DNA of 64,000 nt from Ignavibacteriales bacterium (lineage in GTDB: Bacteria; Bacteroidota; Ignavibacteria; Ignavibacteriales; Ignavibacteriaceae). The stretch's first letter is position 1. Each line of letters opens with the position of its first letter. Both the position numbers and the translations under genes were made by a program. Where the stretch lies: positions 62,001-126,000 of the forward strand of contig JADJIA010000001.1 in assembly GCA_016707285.1 (NCBI GenBank), in the 5' to 3' direction. The notes below the pieces were generated by a model. It ran no database searches and was not told the origin of the DNA. It saw nothing but the letters and a program-made list of their open reading frames with translations. Positions 1-12,500 of this stretch are shown piece after piece.

Positions 1-1254
1 ATGGAAATTGCAAAATTCAGAGCGGCGCGAATATCGTTTTCAGAAGTTTTATCATCATTCAATCTTCCTTCAGACAGTGTTAAGATGTTTGCCTGTGCAA
101 GAACATCCGGTTATTACCATTCATTTGTTGACCCTTATGTAAACATGCTTAGAGTTACAACACAGGCATTTTCTGCTATCATTGGTGGCGTTGATCTTAT
201 AGAGACACTCCCCTTCGATTCTTCATTTGCCCAACCCGATGAATTCTCAAACAGGATTGCACGAAACACACAGATTATTTTGAGTGAAGAATCTCATTTA
301 AATCATGTTATCGATGCAGCCGGGGGGTCATTTTATGTTGAAACCCTTACCTCTCAAATCGTTGATAGTGCGTGGGCATACTTTCGTGAAATTGAAGAAA
401 ATGGCGGAATTTACAAGGCTGTTGTTTCCGGAAAGATTCAATCAGATATTAGCAGTCTCGCTCAAAAAAGAGCTAAGGATGTTGCAACCCGTAAATCTGT
501 AATTGTTGGTGTAAACAGCTATGCTAATGTTAAAGAGGATGTTAAACAGCCGATGGTGTTTGATGCAAGAAAGATTTATGATCTGCGCTGCTTATCTTCA
601 AAGCTAAGAGTTTCAGGCAATGGTGGAATTCACTCAAGCATTTTAACTGACCTCGAAGATGTTAAAAACGAAAAAGACGGTGTTAATAAACTAAAACTCG
701 CCTCTGTTTTGGCTGCCAAAGGAGCAACACTCGGCGAAATATTCAGTCACCTGAGTGATTCATCAGCCTCTGAAACTGCTCCATCAATTACCGTTGTGCC
801 ACCGGCACACGATTTTGAACAGCTCCGCTTAAGAGCATCTGCATTTAAGAGAAAAAACGGAAATCTTCCTAAATTGTTCCTGTTTAATATCGGACCGGTA
901 AAACAACACAAAGCAAGAGCCGATTTTTCAAGAGGATTTTTTGAAGCCGGCGGGTTCGAAGTTACTTATGCACAGGGAGTCACAGAAGTTTCAGCCGGTG
1001 TTGACGCTGCACTTGCCTCCGGAGCAAAAGTTTTTGTACTCTGTTCAACAGATGACACATATCCCGAACTGGTACCACAATTTGTGAAGGCAATCAAGCA
1101 AATTGACAAAAATGCTCTTTGCATTCTTGCCGGGTATCCAAAAGAACAAATTGAAACCCATAAACAATCAGGAATCGATGATTTCATTTTTGTTGGAGCA
1201 AATGTTGTTCAGGTGATCAATAATATTTTTGACAGAACGGGAGTGGAGAAATGA
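1..1254 (+). CDS. mutA: Methylmalonyl-CoA mutase small subunit, 3' part
   Basis: This is the C-terminal part of the small (non-catalytic) subunit of B12-dependent methylmalonyl-CoA mutase, which interconverts methylmalonyl-CoA and succinyl-CoA as a heterodimer with MutB. The reading frame is open from base 1 and the first residues (MEIAKFRAARISFSE) match the middle of the TIM-barrel domain, so the gene starts upstream of the window. The barrel segment with the D-A-A-G-G-S-F-Y-V-E-T motif lies near residues 105-115. A B12-binding-like Rossmann domain follows from about residue 290; as is usual for the small subunit it lacks the cobalt-ligating DxHxxG motif. Its stop overlaps the mutB start as ATGA at 1251-1254, which indicates translational coupling. 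Confidence 0.93.
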   Translation: MEIAKFRAARISFSEVLSSFNLPSDSVKMFACARTSGYYHSFVDPYVNMLRVTTQAFSAIIGGVDLIETLPFDSSFAQPDEFSNRIARNTQIILSEESHLNHVIDAAGGSFYVETLTSQIVDSAWAYFREIEENGGIYKAVVSGKIQSDISSLAQKRAKDVATRKSVIVGVNSYANVKEDVKQPMVFDARKIYDLRCLSSKLRVSGNGGIHSSILTDLEDVKNEKDGVNKLKLASVLAAKGATLGEIFSHLSDSSASETAPSITVVPPAHDFEQLRLRASAFKRKNGNLPKLFLFNIGPVKQHKARADFSRGFFEAGGFEVTYAQGVTEVSAGVDAALASGAKVFVLCSTDDTYPELVPQFVKAIKQIDKNALCILAGYPKEQIETHKQSGIDDFIFVGANVVQVINNIFDRTGVEK

Positions 1255-3428
1255 AAAGACCCGAATTTAAAGATCTAAACCATTCAGTAAAAACAGACTC
1301 TGCCGGATATAACGAATGGAAAAAGGAATTTATCGAAAAAACAGGTAAAAATCCTGAAGAGATAATCTGGCAAACCATGGAACAGATTCCTGTTAAATCA
1401 CTATATACTGCCGAAGATCTTAAAGATGTTGAGCATCTCGATTATGTAGCCGGGATTCCTCCGTTTCTGCGTGGACCCTACAGCACAATGTATGTTCAAC
1501 GCCCCTGGACAGTAAGGCAATACGCCGGATTTTCAACCGCAGAAGAGAGTAACGCTTTTTATCGAAGAAATCTTGCGGCTGGTCAGATGGGGCTTTCAGT
1601 AGCTTTTGATCTTGCTACACACAGAGGATATGATTCAGATCATCAGCGTGTGATTGGTGATGTTGGTAAAGCAGGTGTTGCAATTGATTCTATCGAAGAT
1701 ATGAAAATTTTTTTGATTCAATTCCACTCGACAAAATGTCGGTTTCGATGACAATGAACGGTGCGGTTCTTCCTGTCATGGCATTTTATATTGTTGCTGC
1801 TGAAGAACAGGGTGTTGATCCTGTGCTTTTAAGTGGAACAATCCAAAATGACATTCTTAAAGAATATATGGTAAGAAACACATATATCTATCCACCTGCA
1901 ACTTCAATGAGAATTATTGCTGATATTTTCAAATTTGCATCCGCACACATGCCAAAGTTTAACAGTATTAGTATCTCGGGATATCATATGCAGGAAGCCG
2001 GAGCAACAGCCGACCTTGAGATGGCTTATACCTTGCCGATGGACTTGAATATGTGAGGACAGGAATTGCAACAGGACTCGATATAGATAATTTTGCACCC
2101 TGACCTTTCATTCTTCTGGGCACAAGGCATGAATTATTTTATGGAAGTGGCGAAGATGAGAGCGGCGAGATTAATCTGGGCTAAACTTATCAAAACGTTT
2201 AATCCTAAAATCCTAAATCGATGTCGCTTAGAACTCACCTCTCAGACTTCAGGATGGAGTTTAACCGAGCAGGATCCATATAATAATGTGGTCAGAACCT
2301 GCATTGAGGCTCTTGCAGCAGTTTTGGGACATACTCAGTCACTTCATACCAACTCACTGATGAAGGATTGCGCTTCCAACTGATTTTTCTGCAAGAATTG
2401 CAAGGAACACCCAACTCTTCCTTCAAGATGAAACAGGTATCTGTAAAGTAATTGATCCCTGGGGTGGCTCATATTATGTTGAGGCATCTACACAGGCACT
2501 TCTGAGAAGAGCCTGGACTACATTCTCGAAGTTGAGTCTTACGGTGGAATGACCAAAGCAATTGAAGCAGGAATTCAAAACTTAGAATTGAGGAGGCTTC
2601 TGCCGTCGCCAGGCAAGGATCGATAGCCGATCAGAAACCATCCTTGGTGTGAATAAATATCCACCCGAAAAAGAGCAGCCAATGGAAATTCTTGAGGTGG
2701 ATAATACTGCTGTCAGGATTTCCCAAATCAAGAGACTTCAGGAAGTGAAAGCAAAAAGGAACAATCAAAAAGTTGAAGAATGTCTTAATGCAATCACAAC
2801 TGCTGCCGACACCGGTGAAGGAAATCTTCTTGAACTTGCAGTCGTGGCTGCAAGAGAAAGAGCAACACTCGGCGAAATTTCATTCGCCATCGAAAAAGTG
2901 TGTGGCAGATTCCAGGCACAAACAAGAACTGTTTCCGGAGTCTATTCCAAAGAATATTCCACAGGAGAGGTTGATCCCGTGCACGATGTAAGAAAAATGA
3001 CCGATGATTTTGCTCAAAAAGCTGGCAGAAGACCAAGAATATTGATCGCTAAAATGGGTCAGGATGGTCACGACAGAGGTGCCAAAGTTGTGGCAACTGC
3101 TTATGCTGATATGGGCTTTGATGTCGATATGGGTCCACTTTTCCAAACTCCGGAGGAAACAGCACGACAGGCCATTGAAAACGATGTACACTGTGTTGGT
3201 ATGAGTTCCCTTGCCGCCGGTCATAAAACATTGCTTCCCAAGCTTATTGAGGAGTTAAGCGCTCTCGGCAGAGAAGATATTATTGTAATCGTGGGTGGAG
3301 TTATTCCCCATCAGGATTACGATTATCTCTATGAACATGGAGCGTTTGCGATCTTTGGACCGGGAACAAGAATCCCTGAAGCTGCAATGAAGATCATGGA
3401 AGAAGTTAACAGGAGATTTTCCGAATAG
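1251..3428 (+). CDS. mutB: Methylmalonyl-CoA mutase large subunit (frame disrupted)
   Basis: This is the catalytic large subunit of methylmalonyl-CoA mutase. The match runs the whole length, about 725 codons, which is the family size. The N-terminal part (1251-1751) carries the substrate-binding start of the barrel (GPYSTMY, then AFDLATHRGYDSDH). The middle is spread over several frames (1736-2056, 2093-2383 and an unassigned stretch to 2648). The C-terminal B12-binding domain (2649-3428) keeps the cobalt-ligating DGHDRG motif and the GMSSL and VGGVIP motifs. At least four frameshifts are needed. One sits in a run of seven T near 1705, where one extra T would restore K-I-F-F-D-S-I-P-L-D-K-M-S-V-S-M. 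The other breaks are also small indels, so sequencing error is more likely than decay. It sits between mutA and meaB. Confidence 0.92.
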
Positions 3429-3448
3429 TTTAATCCTGTTGTTTTTAT

Positions 3449-3506
3449 AACTGTATCATTTGTTATATTGGGGTTCCCAATTTTTTCAAGTGATACAGTT
3501 TTTTTA
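3449..3506 (+). terminator. Nested hairpin with T-tract between mutB and meaB
   Basis: An outer 10-bp perfect stem (AACTGTATCA at 3449-3458 with TGATACAGTT at 3491-3500) encloses an inner hairpin (ATTGGG/CCCAAT, about 3467-3481). The outer stem is followed by a run of seven T. It lies after the mutB stop and just before the likely meaB start. It could act as an intrinsic terminator or attenuator that lowers meaB expression relative to mutAB. The structure is read directly from sequence; the function is inferred. Confidence 0.6.
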
Positions 3507-3518
3507 TTTAAAGTTGAT

Positions 3519-4635
3519 ATGGATATAGAGAACAATAAGTCTTACAAACCCGACTGGACACTGGATAATCATGGCGATGAATTTGCCATCAGAATTGTAA
3601 AAGGCGTGGAGAATCGTCCTGAAAATTTGCGCCAAAAGTCTTTCAAGAGAAAAGAATTTACAACTGAGGAACTCGTTAATGGAGTCCTTGAGGGCAATCG
3701 CATCCTCCTCGCAAAAACTATTACACTCATAGAAAGTACTTCTCAAAACCATCAACTTCGTGCTAAAGAGGTTTTAACTCAGTTACTCCCCCACTCAGGA
3801 AAATCGTTGCGAATTGGTATCAGCGGAGTTCCTGGAGCGGGCAAAAGCACACTCATTGAGGCACTCGGAGTTTATCTTATCAATCTGGGGCATAAGGTAG
3901 CTGTTCTCACAATAGACCCCTCAAGTTCTATCAGCAAAGGGAGTATTCTTGGCGACAAAACCAGAATGGAGAAACTTTCCAAAGATGAAAACTGCTTCAT
4001 CCGTCCTTCACCTTCAAGTGGGACTCTTGGTGGAGTAGCTCGAAAAACGAGAGAATCAATCACTGCCTGTGAAGCTGCCGGTTATAATATAATTTTGATT
4101 GAGACTGTTGGTGTTGGTCAAAGTGAGACAACTGTGAGATCAATGGTAGATTTTTTCCTTTTGGTGCTTATTTCAGGTGGTGGCGACGAACTTCAGGGAA
4201 TGAAAAAAGGGGTGATGGAGATTTGTGATGCCATTCTCATTAACAAAGCAGATGGCGAAAACAAAAGAAAAGCCCTCATGGCAAAGGCTGAGTACTCCTC
4301 AGCACTTCACTACCTCTACCCTTCCACCTGAAGGGTGGGAATCCAAGGCATATACAGCTTCCGCTATTACGGGTGAAGGAATTGAAGAACTCTGGACCGA
4401 AATGCTTAAATTTGAGGAGATTACAAAAACTTCCGGAGTTTTTGAGCGTAGAAGACGGCTTCAAAATATCGAATGGGTTGAGTTTATGATTAAAGATTAT
4501 CTCTTTGACAGTTTTTTTGGGAACAAACAGATCAGTGTGCAATTCACTGAGATGAAAGAAAAACTGTTGAATGGTGAGATTCTTCCCTCTGCAGCTTTCG
4601 ACCTGTTGAAAGAGACTTATTTCAAACTGAAATAG
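3519..4635 (+). CDS. meaB: Methylmalonyl-CoA mutase-associated GTPase MeaB (one frameshift)
   Basis: This is a G3E-family P-loop GTPase that loads and protects the B12 cofactor of methylmalonyl-CoA mutase (MeaB/ArgK family). Walker A is GVPGAGKST near residue 107. The ETVGVGQSE switch region and the NKADG guanine-specificity motif follow. An upstream ATG at 3468 would lie inside the preceding hairpin, so the ATG at 3519 (MDIENN) is preferred. A frameshift near 4305-4325 separates the GTPase core, which ends ...SALHYLYPST, from the C-terminal part starting at GWESKAYTASAITGEG. The C-terminal helical dimerisation arm (RRRRLQNIEWVEFMI) is present. The full length of about 372 residues is slightly longer than typical. 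Its stop abuts the stop of the convergent hydrolase gene. Confidence 0.93.
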
Positions 4636-5570
4636 TTATCGTTTTATAAATTCAAGAATTCTTTTTACAGCTTCCAGTGCTTGTGGACTTTCGAAAACGA
4701 GATGACCTGATTCGGACAGTTCAATTTTTGTGAATACAATTTTTTTACTGTCGAGTAGTTCATACACTCTCTCATTCTCAACAGTATTATCTTTACTTCC
4801 TGTTATCACCAAAGTTTCAGATGCATAGATATTCTCGTATGCTACTTTTCCTGCAAATGCCAAAGTGCCTTTATTGAATTTACCGGCACAACATCATAGG
4901 CAAATCGCGGTTTTGGATTGTGTTCAGAAAATGCTTGTGGTCTTTACTTTTTGAACATAGGATTAAAGTTTTAAAAGCCAGCCAAATGGACTGTCAATCA
5001 ATAAACTTTTGCCAAAATCATGCTTCTTTTTGAAATCAGGTATGGTGCTGTTAAAATCAATTTGTCAACTTTGCGTTTAGAAGCTATATGACATGCAAGT
5101 ACTCCACCCATTGAATGACCCACCACTACAACTTTTTCGCAATTTGTAGAAAATATATCATAGGCGTTTATCGCATCGCGCAGCCAATCGGTTTCCTTAA
5201 TTGTTTCGAGTAAATGAACATCATCAATCCCAAATCCTGTTAGAACAGGAGTATAGTATGGGATACCTTCATTTTTAAGGAAATCTGTTAATATTCCGAA
5301 TTCTTGAGGAGTTGAAGAAAATCCATGAATCAACAAAACTCCTGTTGGTTTCTTTTTTGATTCAAATAATACGGGAGATTGTCCTTCAAAAGTAGCTTCA
5401 TCGGGAAGATATTTAAAATCCCGAAAGAGCGAGTATGATTCGAGAAGCCTTCGTATATGGTAATATCTGAAAGATACAAATGTAAGTTTGAGCGCAACAA
5501 CAACTGCGAGGAGATATCTTTCAAACTGAATTGTTAGAATCAGAACCATGATCAAGACAACTTCGAGCAC
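4636..5570 (-). CDS. Alpha/beta hydrolase, carboxylesterase/lipase-like (frame disrupted)
   Basis: This is an alpha/beta-hydrolase with a hydrophobic N-terminal segment (about residues 1-35) that could be a membrane anchor. The oxyanion-hole region is LLIHGFSSTP and the nucleophile elbow is GHSMGG. In the C-terminal piece the acid is in TGSKDNTV and the histidine in ESGHLVF, so a complete Ser-Asp-His triad is encoded. The N-terminal piece is at 4998-5570 and the C-terminal piece at 4636-4863. About 130 bases between them are in other frames, which implies at least one frameshift in the cap region. The frame opens with a GTG at 5570 and the true start is uncertain. The family resembles monoacylglycerol lipase/carboxylesterase (Est30-like); the substrate cannot be told. 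Confidence 0.75.
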
Positions 5571-5663
5571 AAGCCAAACAGTGAGCGATTTCTTTTATTT
5601 GACAACCGGATTTACCTATATTTCACTTACGAAAAAACTAACTTTAAATTTAACTAAAAATTG

Positions 5664-6567
5664 ATGAATATTGCCACTCACCGCTTCAGAGGATTCGATT
5701 CCAACGAAAACACATCAACAGGTTTTGCAAATGCACTGTCAGAGAGTGTAAAATATTTTGAGTTTGATGTACGCATCACAGTTGACCGGATACCTGTGGT
5801 TAATCATGATCATTCCACAGAAACCCAATTTAAATCAATTGTAAATATCCCCAAATCAAAATATCAAGAGATTAAAAGTATAAAATACAAACACTCAACC
5901 TCTCCCGGGATAATGACACTTGATGAATGCCTCGACATTTTTATGACGGGTAAAAAAGAAGAGAGTAAAATATTTATTGATATCAAAGATTTTGGAGAAG
6001 AAGAAAAAATTTATCAAATGTTATCTAATCGATCACTTTTGAACCAATCCGTGATCGTGTCCTGGCTTCCTGAAGTATTATTTTCATTTCACAGAATCGA
6101 CCCCAGAATTCCTCTCTGCTTTAGTCATAACTTTATTCAAAACCCGCTTAAATATTTTGCACAGAAATTCATTTATGGGAACAAACCTGTAAGAAGTTTG
6201 TTTGGTTTGTTATTAAACCTTTTCAATAGAAAGTTGTCAACAATCCTGCTGAATACACAATTCTATTTTGATGATTACAACGGGTTGAAAAGGGAGAGAA
6301 AATCAAATCCACAATTTCACCTGATAGTGAGCATACACTTTCAGGGCCTGTAACCGGAAGATTGCTTGAAATTATACTGAAAGCAAAGGATTTGTCTGCA
6401 TTAACTACAAAGACATCCCCGAAAAACTACAAACAACTTTACCAATATTCACCCGGTCTAATCCCCTACCAATTAATTAAAAAAGTGAGATAGAGAAATT
6501 CCTAAAAAAAATAAAGCCTGATTACATCCTCTCAGATGTTCCGGCTTTAGTCTCCAAATATAAATAA
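5664..6567 (+). CDS. Glycerophosphodiester phosphodiesterase-family protein (C-terminus frameshifted)
   Basis: This is a GDPD-like TIM-barrel phosphodiesterase. The N-terminus has the family motif HRFRG...ENT (about residues 6-17), then FEFDVR and VVNHDH, giving the His, Glu/Asp and His expected for metal binding and catalysis. Known relatives hydrolyse glycerophosphodiesters to glycerol-3-phosphate and an alcohol. No signal peptide is seen. The ATG at 5664 is preferred over the TTG at 5661. The main frame stops at 6353, but coding similarity continues in other frames (INYKDIPEKLQTT, then PDYILSDVPALVSKYK), ending at 6567. That matches the end of a GDPD barrel. At least two indels are implied. 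The stop directly abuts the sprA stop on the other strand. Confidence 0.75.
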
Positions 6568-9500
6568 TTATTGAATCGAAATTTTAATATCCAAGCCTGC
6601 TTCATTTCTTGAAGTCGGCGGAATTCGTGCTGCACCCTCGGGTGTTGTATCAGATCTCTTTTAGAAGAGTGCCAGCGTAACTCTCGAACTTATTACATAT
6701 TTAATCCTCGGTTCAATCGTAACTGTGGTAGTACCATTCTGTGGTACTCCTTCTTCAGTAAATCTCTCCATGTCAAATTGCACAGTCGAGTTTTTTGTAC
6801 TTGTATATGAAAACTGAATTCAATATCATTTTTCAGCGAAACACCAAAAAGAGGAATTTCAAAACCCGATTTTGAGAAGTTAAAAGAGATACCGATATCC
6901 CTGTTCAGATTTTCAGTAATATTTTGGTTGCAGTTCCAAGGTCGTAGGAGGTTCTTGTGTTATATTGAACTCTTCCTGTAAAACTGCCACCCCAAAGGTT
7001 GTTGAATGATATTCAATCCAATCAGCGGAGCAAAACTGTAGTTGATTCTTTGAGTTTGCACAACTTTTATTTCCATCAGGGTAATCTTCCATCCTTCGGT
7101 ATATTCAGATGAATAAGAATGGTCAATTGAAACTCTCTTTGCAAAACCTTCGAATACACCAAGTTTTTTCCAACCCGTCCCATGTCAGTCGCCAGTTTGG
7201 TCGTGGAATGTAATTTGTAAATTCGCTTAATGGTCCAAGGCTTGCAAGTAATGGCATCGATTCAAAACCTTTTACAAAGGCTGAAGAAAGACTGCCGGTT
7301 GGATCACTTGAATTTCTATCATACAGCTCATTCACCTGTTTTATTCCACTCTTAAAGACAGAAAGGAATAATACCGGCGGCATCGTGAAAAACGACCGGG
7401 TCGTATTTCCGGTGGACGAAAGATTCTGTATAAACAGATTACCGTCATTATCACTTTGCATGGTTGTCGATTTGCTGATTGACCAACCCACTTTCCATGA
7501 AAGATCAATTTTTGCCCCCTCCCAAAGAGGTTTGGAGGTTTTTATGTCGATATTGTTCCGTTCTGAATAGTTGTCTGTTAGATTCGCATTTGCAGCTCTC
7601 GACCAATGTCATGATTCAACCCTAAATGAACAATCTATTGGGACCCTCGGTATCAGTCTGTTTAAGTCCCCAGAAGTTCTTAAATCCATTACCAAATCCT
7701 CTTATACCATTCGCAGAAACACTTACATCGTTTGAAAAATCCATTGTGATGTTATCGTAATCGAAAATCAAAATTCGAATGCCATTTTTAAGCAGACCCC
7801 AGACATTATTCAGGAGAGAAGCTTTTTTCACTAAGGGAACGGTGTCCTGTGGCATGGATAATTCAGGTTCAGGCAGAGTTTCCGCCTCTTTGGGTTTTTC
7901 ACCCCTGTCAGGATTTTCTTCATCAAGATCATGTGATCTTTGTCGGGGCTTTGGTGTTGTCGTTTGAGGCTGATTCGTCTGAGCAGTTTTGTCTTCCTCA
8001 AAAAGTGGAGCACTTAATGCTTTAAGTCTCAGCCTTAATCCAAAAGAAGTTCTGTTTTGAAACCGGCACTTCTACCAACTTGTGGTTGTCTGAAATCGTT
8101 GTTCCATCCATATCTTACATTATACCCGGCAGTAATCTGGAAATACTCATTGATCTTGGCTATGGAAGGAAGTCGAGGCGAAGTTTTGAAATCAAGACTT
8201 TGGTTATATCTGAAATCCTGTCCAAAAAACTGTCCACCAAGGATGTCACTCCAGATAGCACTTTCAGGACGCGGATTGTTAAATTCATCAGTCTCCAGGT
8301 GTGTAAGCGAAGAGGCAAAATCGGTCTGATAAGCTATTGTTAAATTAATCAGTGCTTTTTCAGTAACTTTCCAGTTGAAATTGAAGCCACGATTGGCTGT
8401 AAAGTCACGGGAAACAGTTTCCTGCGACAACGACTGCCCTATCGCTCTGGTCTGAGTTAAACTGAATGATCTTCTTGCAGAGATATTCCAGGAGATTGTT
8501 TGTGGCACAAAATAAATTTTGGCATCTTTATAATCAGTAAAAAGGCAACAGGTTCACCAATTACCGGAATTTTCCCGGTTCGAAGAAGTAATCAGGTGGC
8601 ATCGTAAATCCATAAGAGATGCTGGCATTCCATAACCAGTTTTTAGATGACAAAACCGTCGGATTTCTACCAAAAGAATTGTTATAGTTAAAATTGCAGG
8701 TCAAATTGTTGAAAATATCTCTCACCAACCAAAAAATCGCTTGGTATTTTAATCTGGACATTCGCCACAGTCCAGGTATCAGAAACATTTACAGTTTGAG
8801 CATCACTTACGATCTGTTGCGCAACAACTTCGCTTCTCCGGGATCCACTCCCGCTGCAATCAATTTGTCTTTTGAATTCTGGCGGCTTCAGAAACCTTTA
8901 TATCAGTTCCCGGTTGATACAAAGGATTTCCGACACTCTGTTCTGGAATAGTTTACCCGAAGATTACTTCCGGTAAGCGGGATTGGTAATAGTTTCAGAA
9001 CATCTAAATCGGCAGAAACACCCCAGTTACGGCTCTCGATTCTACTGCCAAATCTGTCCGAAAGTCTGTGGAAATATGGATCGGTCTGGCTAACATTTGC
9101 GTTAACAGTAAGGATATCAGCAAATTTGATTGAAGTTGAAGCGGTATATGCCCATCCGGGAGTGTTATCAGCCCCAATTACTCTAAGTTCGTTTACCCAT
9201 ACCTCACCTGACAAATTTGAGAAGGGATATGTATTATGAATACCAACGCTTAGAAATTTCACTGAAGTAAGTGTTGCATTTCCTTTAACTACATAATAAT
9301 GCCCGGGTTTACCCTCTACAGGGAGTCGAAAGATCGAATTTGCACTGTCTCTCGCCTGTTTAATGGCGGTAAGTTGATTAAAGAGAATACTGATCTCCTG
9401 CCAACCTGACTCAACCGGCTTTCGATATTCGTATAGTTATTGGTATCAGTACCAAACCTGAAATATATTTCTGATGAGTAAACTCCCCGGTTGATATTGA

Positions 9501-12500
9501 TAAGCTACACTACCGGGTAACTGCGTGGAATCACCGTGAACAAAAAGCTTCATCTCAGAATAGTTAAAAACATCAAGTGGTCTGAATAGATACTTAATAG
9601 CTTCGCGGTTCTCTTGAGGTTGTAACCCGTTAAGAATAAGATCGAGCGACTGTTCGTTTCTGAATATTTCCTGATCAGGACGACTGCGATCTCTTTCACG
9701 CTGAACCCCCGGAGGTGAGTTGTATGATGGGTTATCTTCAATATTTACAACGGAGATCGAAAGAACTGTATCACCCTCAATCGATTTTCTCCACTGATTT
9801 CCAACAAGGTTAAAATCTGCAAGTCTGATGGCAACCATATCGTTTGCACCCGTCACAAACAGTCGGATGTACTCAACCAAAGTAAGACTGGGTCTGCCAA
9901 TCTCAGATTTATAATCTTTAAGAGGAATTCATACCAGATACCATACGGCATTATTTCAACCACCATGAATATAAGGGTTGTTTGCTGCTGTGGTATCGAT
10001 AGGAATTTCGTAACGGAAATAAGAATTGGCCTGATCCAACACACCATTTCTATTCAAATCTTCAGTGTCAGGAACACGCCCGATATCAGTAAGCTGTGCG
10101 TTGCCTTCAGTTCCGTTGATGTTGAAATAGTTGTACAGATCAAAAAGTGGAGAGTTATTGTATGCAAAATTATCGTTACTTGGATCACTCTTTTGACTTC
10201 CAAAAACCGTCTGCTCCTGAGGATCAAAATAGCCATCGAGACCTGTGTCTTCGCCTTCATCAATAAGTTCATTTTGCGGAGCTTTATCCTCAGAGTCAAG
10301 CCTGTTATTTGGAATTACATCCTCTGAAATTTTACCAAGATCAATATACATTTTAGAATTTGAGGTGCATTTCTAATATTCATCCAAAATTCGATAAATT
10401 CGATATTTTCATCAACAAGATTATTTGCAGTGGATGAAAGGGTTTTCATCATACCACCCCAAGACCGCGTCGGGTCACTGGAAGTTTGGTTCATAATTGA
10501 AAGTACCGGATGTATCAGGCTGGAAAATATAATCAAGAACGGTCACCTGCTCTTCGCCTCTTGCAACTCTTCTGTTGGGCCAGATATTAAAAACAGTTAC
10601 ATCTGATGGAAGCACATTAAACCACCACGATTTACCCTTAAAGTTCATCCTCTGCTGACGGTTTAGACCACTAAGTGAAGGAAGACTGTCAGGCACTGAT
10701 AAGTCTTTCCATGCACCATATGTAATACCAATTGGAATTGTCCTTTTGCCCCTCAAAATCATCAATGTAAGCAATACTCTGACCACCGTCACTTTAATGG
10801 TACTCTTTTAGTATTCGGATCCGATTCATGTATGCAGCTTCACCCGAAAAAGTGAAAGTTGACATCTCTTTGGTTGAAAATATATTGTCAACCAAATCCG
10901 TAAGGAAAGGCAGATCATGAGCAGTTTGAAAATCGAGTCCCAAAATAAAGTTACTTAACGGTTCTCGCCGATTCTGACTTTATCAGAAAGGGTTTGCTGT
11001 GAGAGCGTAAGAGCCGAAAAACCCAACTTGGTTTTCTTTGAGATATCGAGCATACCTCTCGCCCCAAAAAGGGTTTTTGAAGCAAGTTGAAAAGGTCATT
11101 CTCTTCGTAGCTAATTCTGAGTTATCCCCCCCGAACAAGCGCAGCAGCGTTTCTTATTGTCACCTGACCGATATTATAATCAACTATGTAGTCAGATCCC
11201 GGGCTCAACTGCCTTCCGTCAAGAAAAACTTTCACTGAATTTTCAACAACATTAAATCCGAGTTGATAAGTTGATGAAGCCTCACCTGAAAACTTTCCTG
11301 TAAGCAACCATTTGTCTTTAATTTTGTCCTGTTTTGCAAAAGTTAAAGATTGGTCATAAACAGCAAGATATTTAATCGAATCACTATTTGGAACCGTGCT
11401 TGAAAGGTTTCTACCAAATGGTTGGAGGGTCGGGAAAATAACTTCTCCAGTCTCTGCAAGAATCGTGATTCCGGGCTTAAAGTCAAACTTTCCATCCGGA
11501 GGAGGAAGTTTACTTGGTCCCACAAGATCAAGTCCCAAAGCATTTAACAGACGAATATCACCCAATACTGACTGGGGGTCACCACCATCGATTTCATATT
11601 TAATGTCAAATTCAAATCCTTCTTCTTTAACATTTCTTCCACCCATGGGATAAATGTTTTTAAGAAGCAGTTTCCAGGCTGTGGAAAGCTGAGGTTGCAA
11701 AAATTGAGGTTTTACCAATTTAAGAACAAGCCTTCTTGTTGTATCCGCAACGGCATTGGTTTGTTCAAGAAATTCACCGTAAAATTCATCATCTGCAGCG
11801 CTGGTTCCACTAAAACCTTCATTTCGGTATGCAACTGCTATAATATCCTGATCCTGAACATTTGTTTTAAACGATATGTAACCCGTTTCACGATGGATAA
11901 TATAATCCACTCCTCTGCAGTTTGATAAATCTGCCTTTACCTGTTGCCCGGGTATTTCGTCAATATCGAGGTCTCTGTAACTGTCAGGGTAACTTTGACC
12001 CTGCAAGATCGGAGGAAGGCTGATATATGCATTTGCAGACCGTTCATTAGATCTTTGAGAGTCTGGTTTATCGATTTCCAGACTTCAATATCTTTTACAT
12101 AAAGTCGTTGAACTAGTTCAGGAGTAGCATTTGCATAATATCTGTAAAACAAGTTTAAAGATGAAGATGTGTCAGCATAAACTGTATCGAGGAAATAGTG
12201 GTTGATCGAGTAGTCGTATGCTCTTTTCACAAAATCCTGTGAGATCGTTCCGCCACCAAGGTCTTTTTCTTTCACCTCTGCTTTTTTCTGCGAAACCAGA
12301 GCAGTAAGGGTGAAAGGACCCATTTTAAAATTTGCCTTTACGCCAAAGAGTGCTTCCGAACCTCCAACGAGTCCACTGGTCTGTAACGATACGTTTCCGG
12401 CTTCAACACTTTGAACAATCTCATCCTCATAACCGGTATATTTAATTTTTAGTTGATTTTCATACTCAAAAGTTCTTTCGGTATTCCAATCGGCATTAAT

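Noticed and set aside
3468..3518. Upstream ATG at 3468 as the meaB start.
   Set aside because: It lies inside a hairpin with a T-tract, and the extra residues have no family match; the ATG at 3519 fits better.
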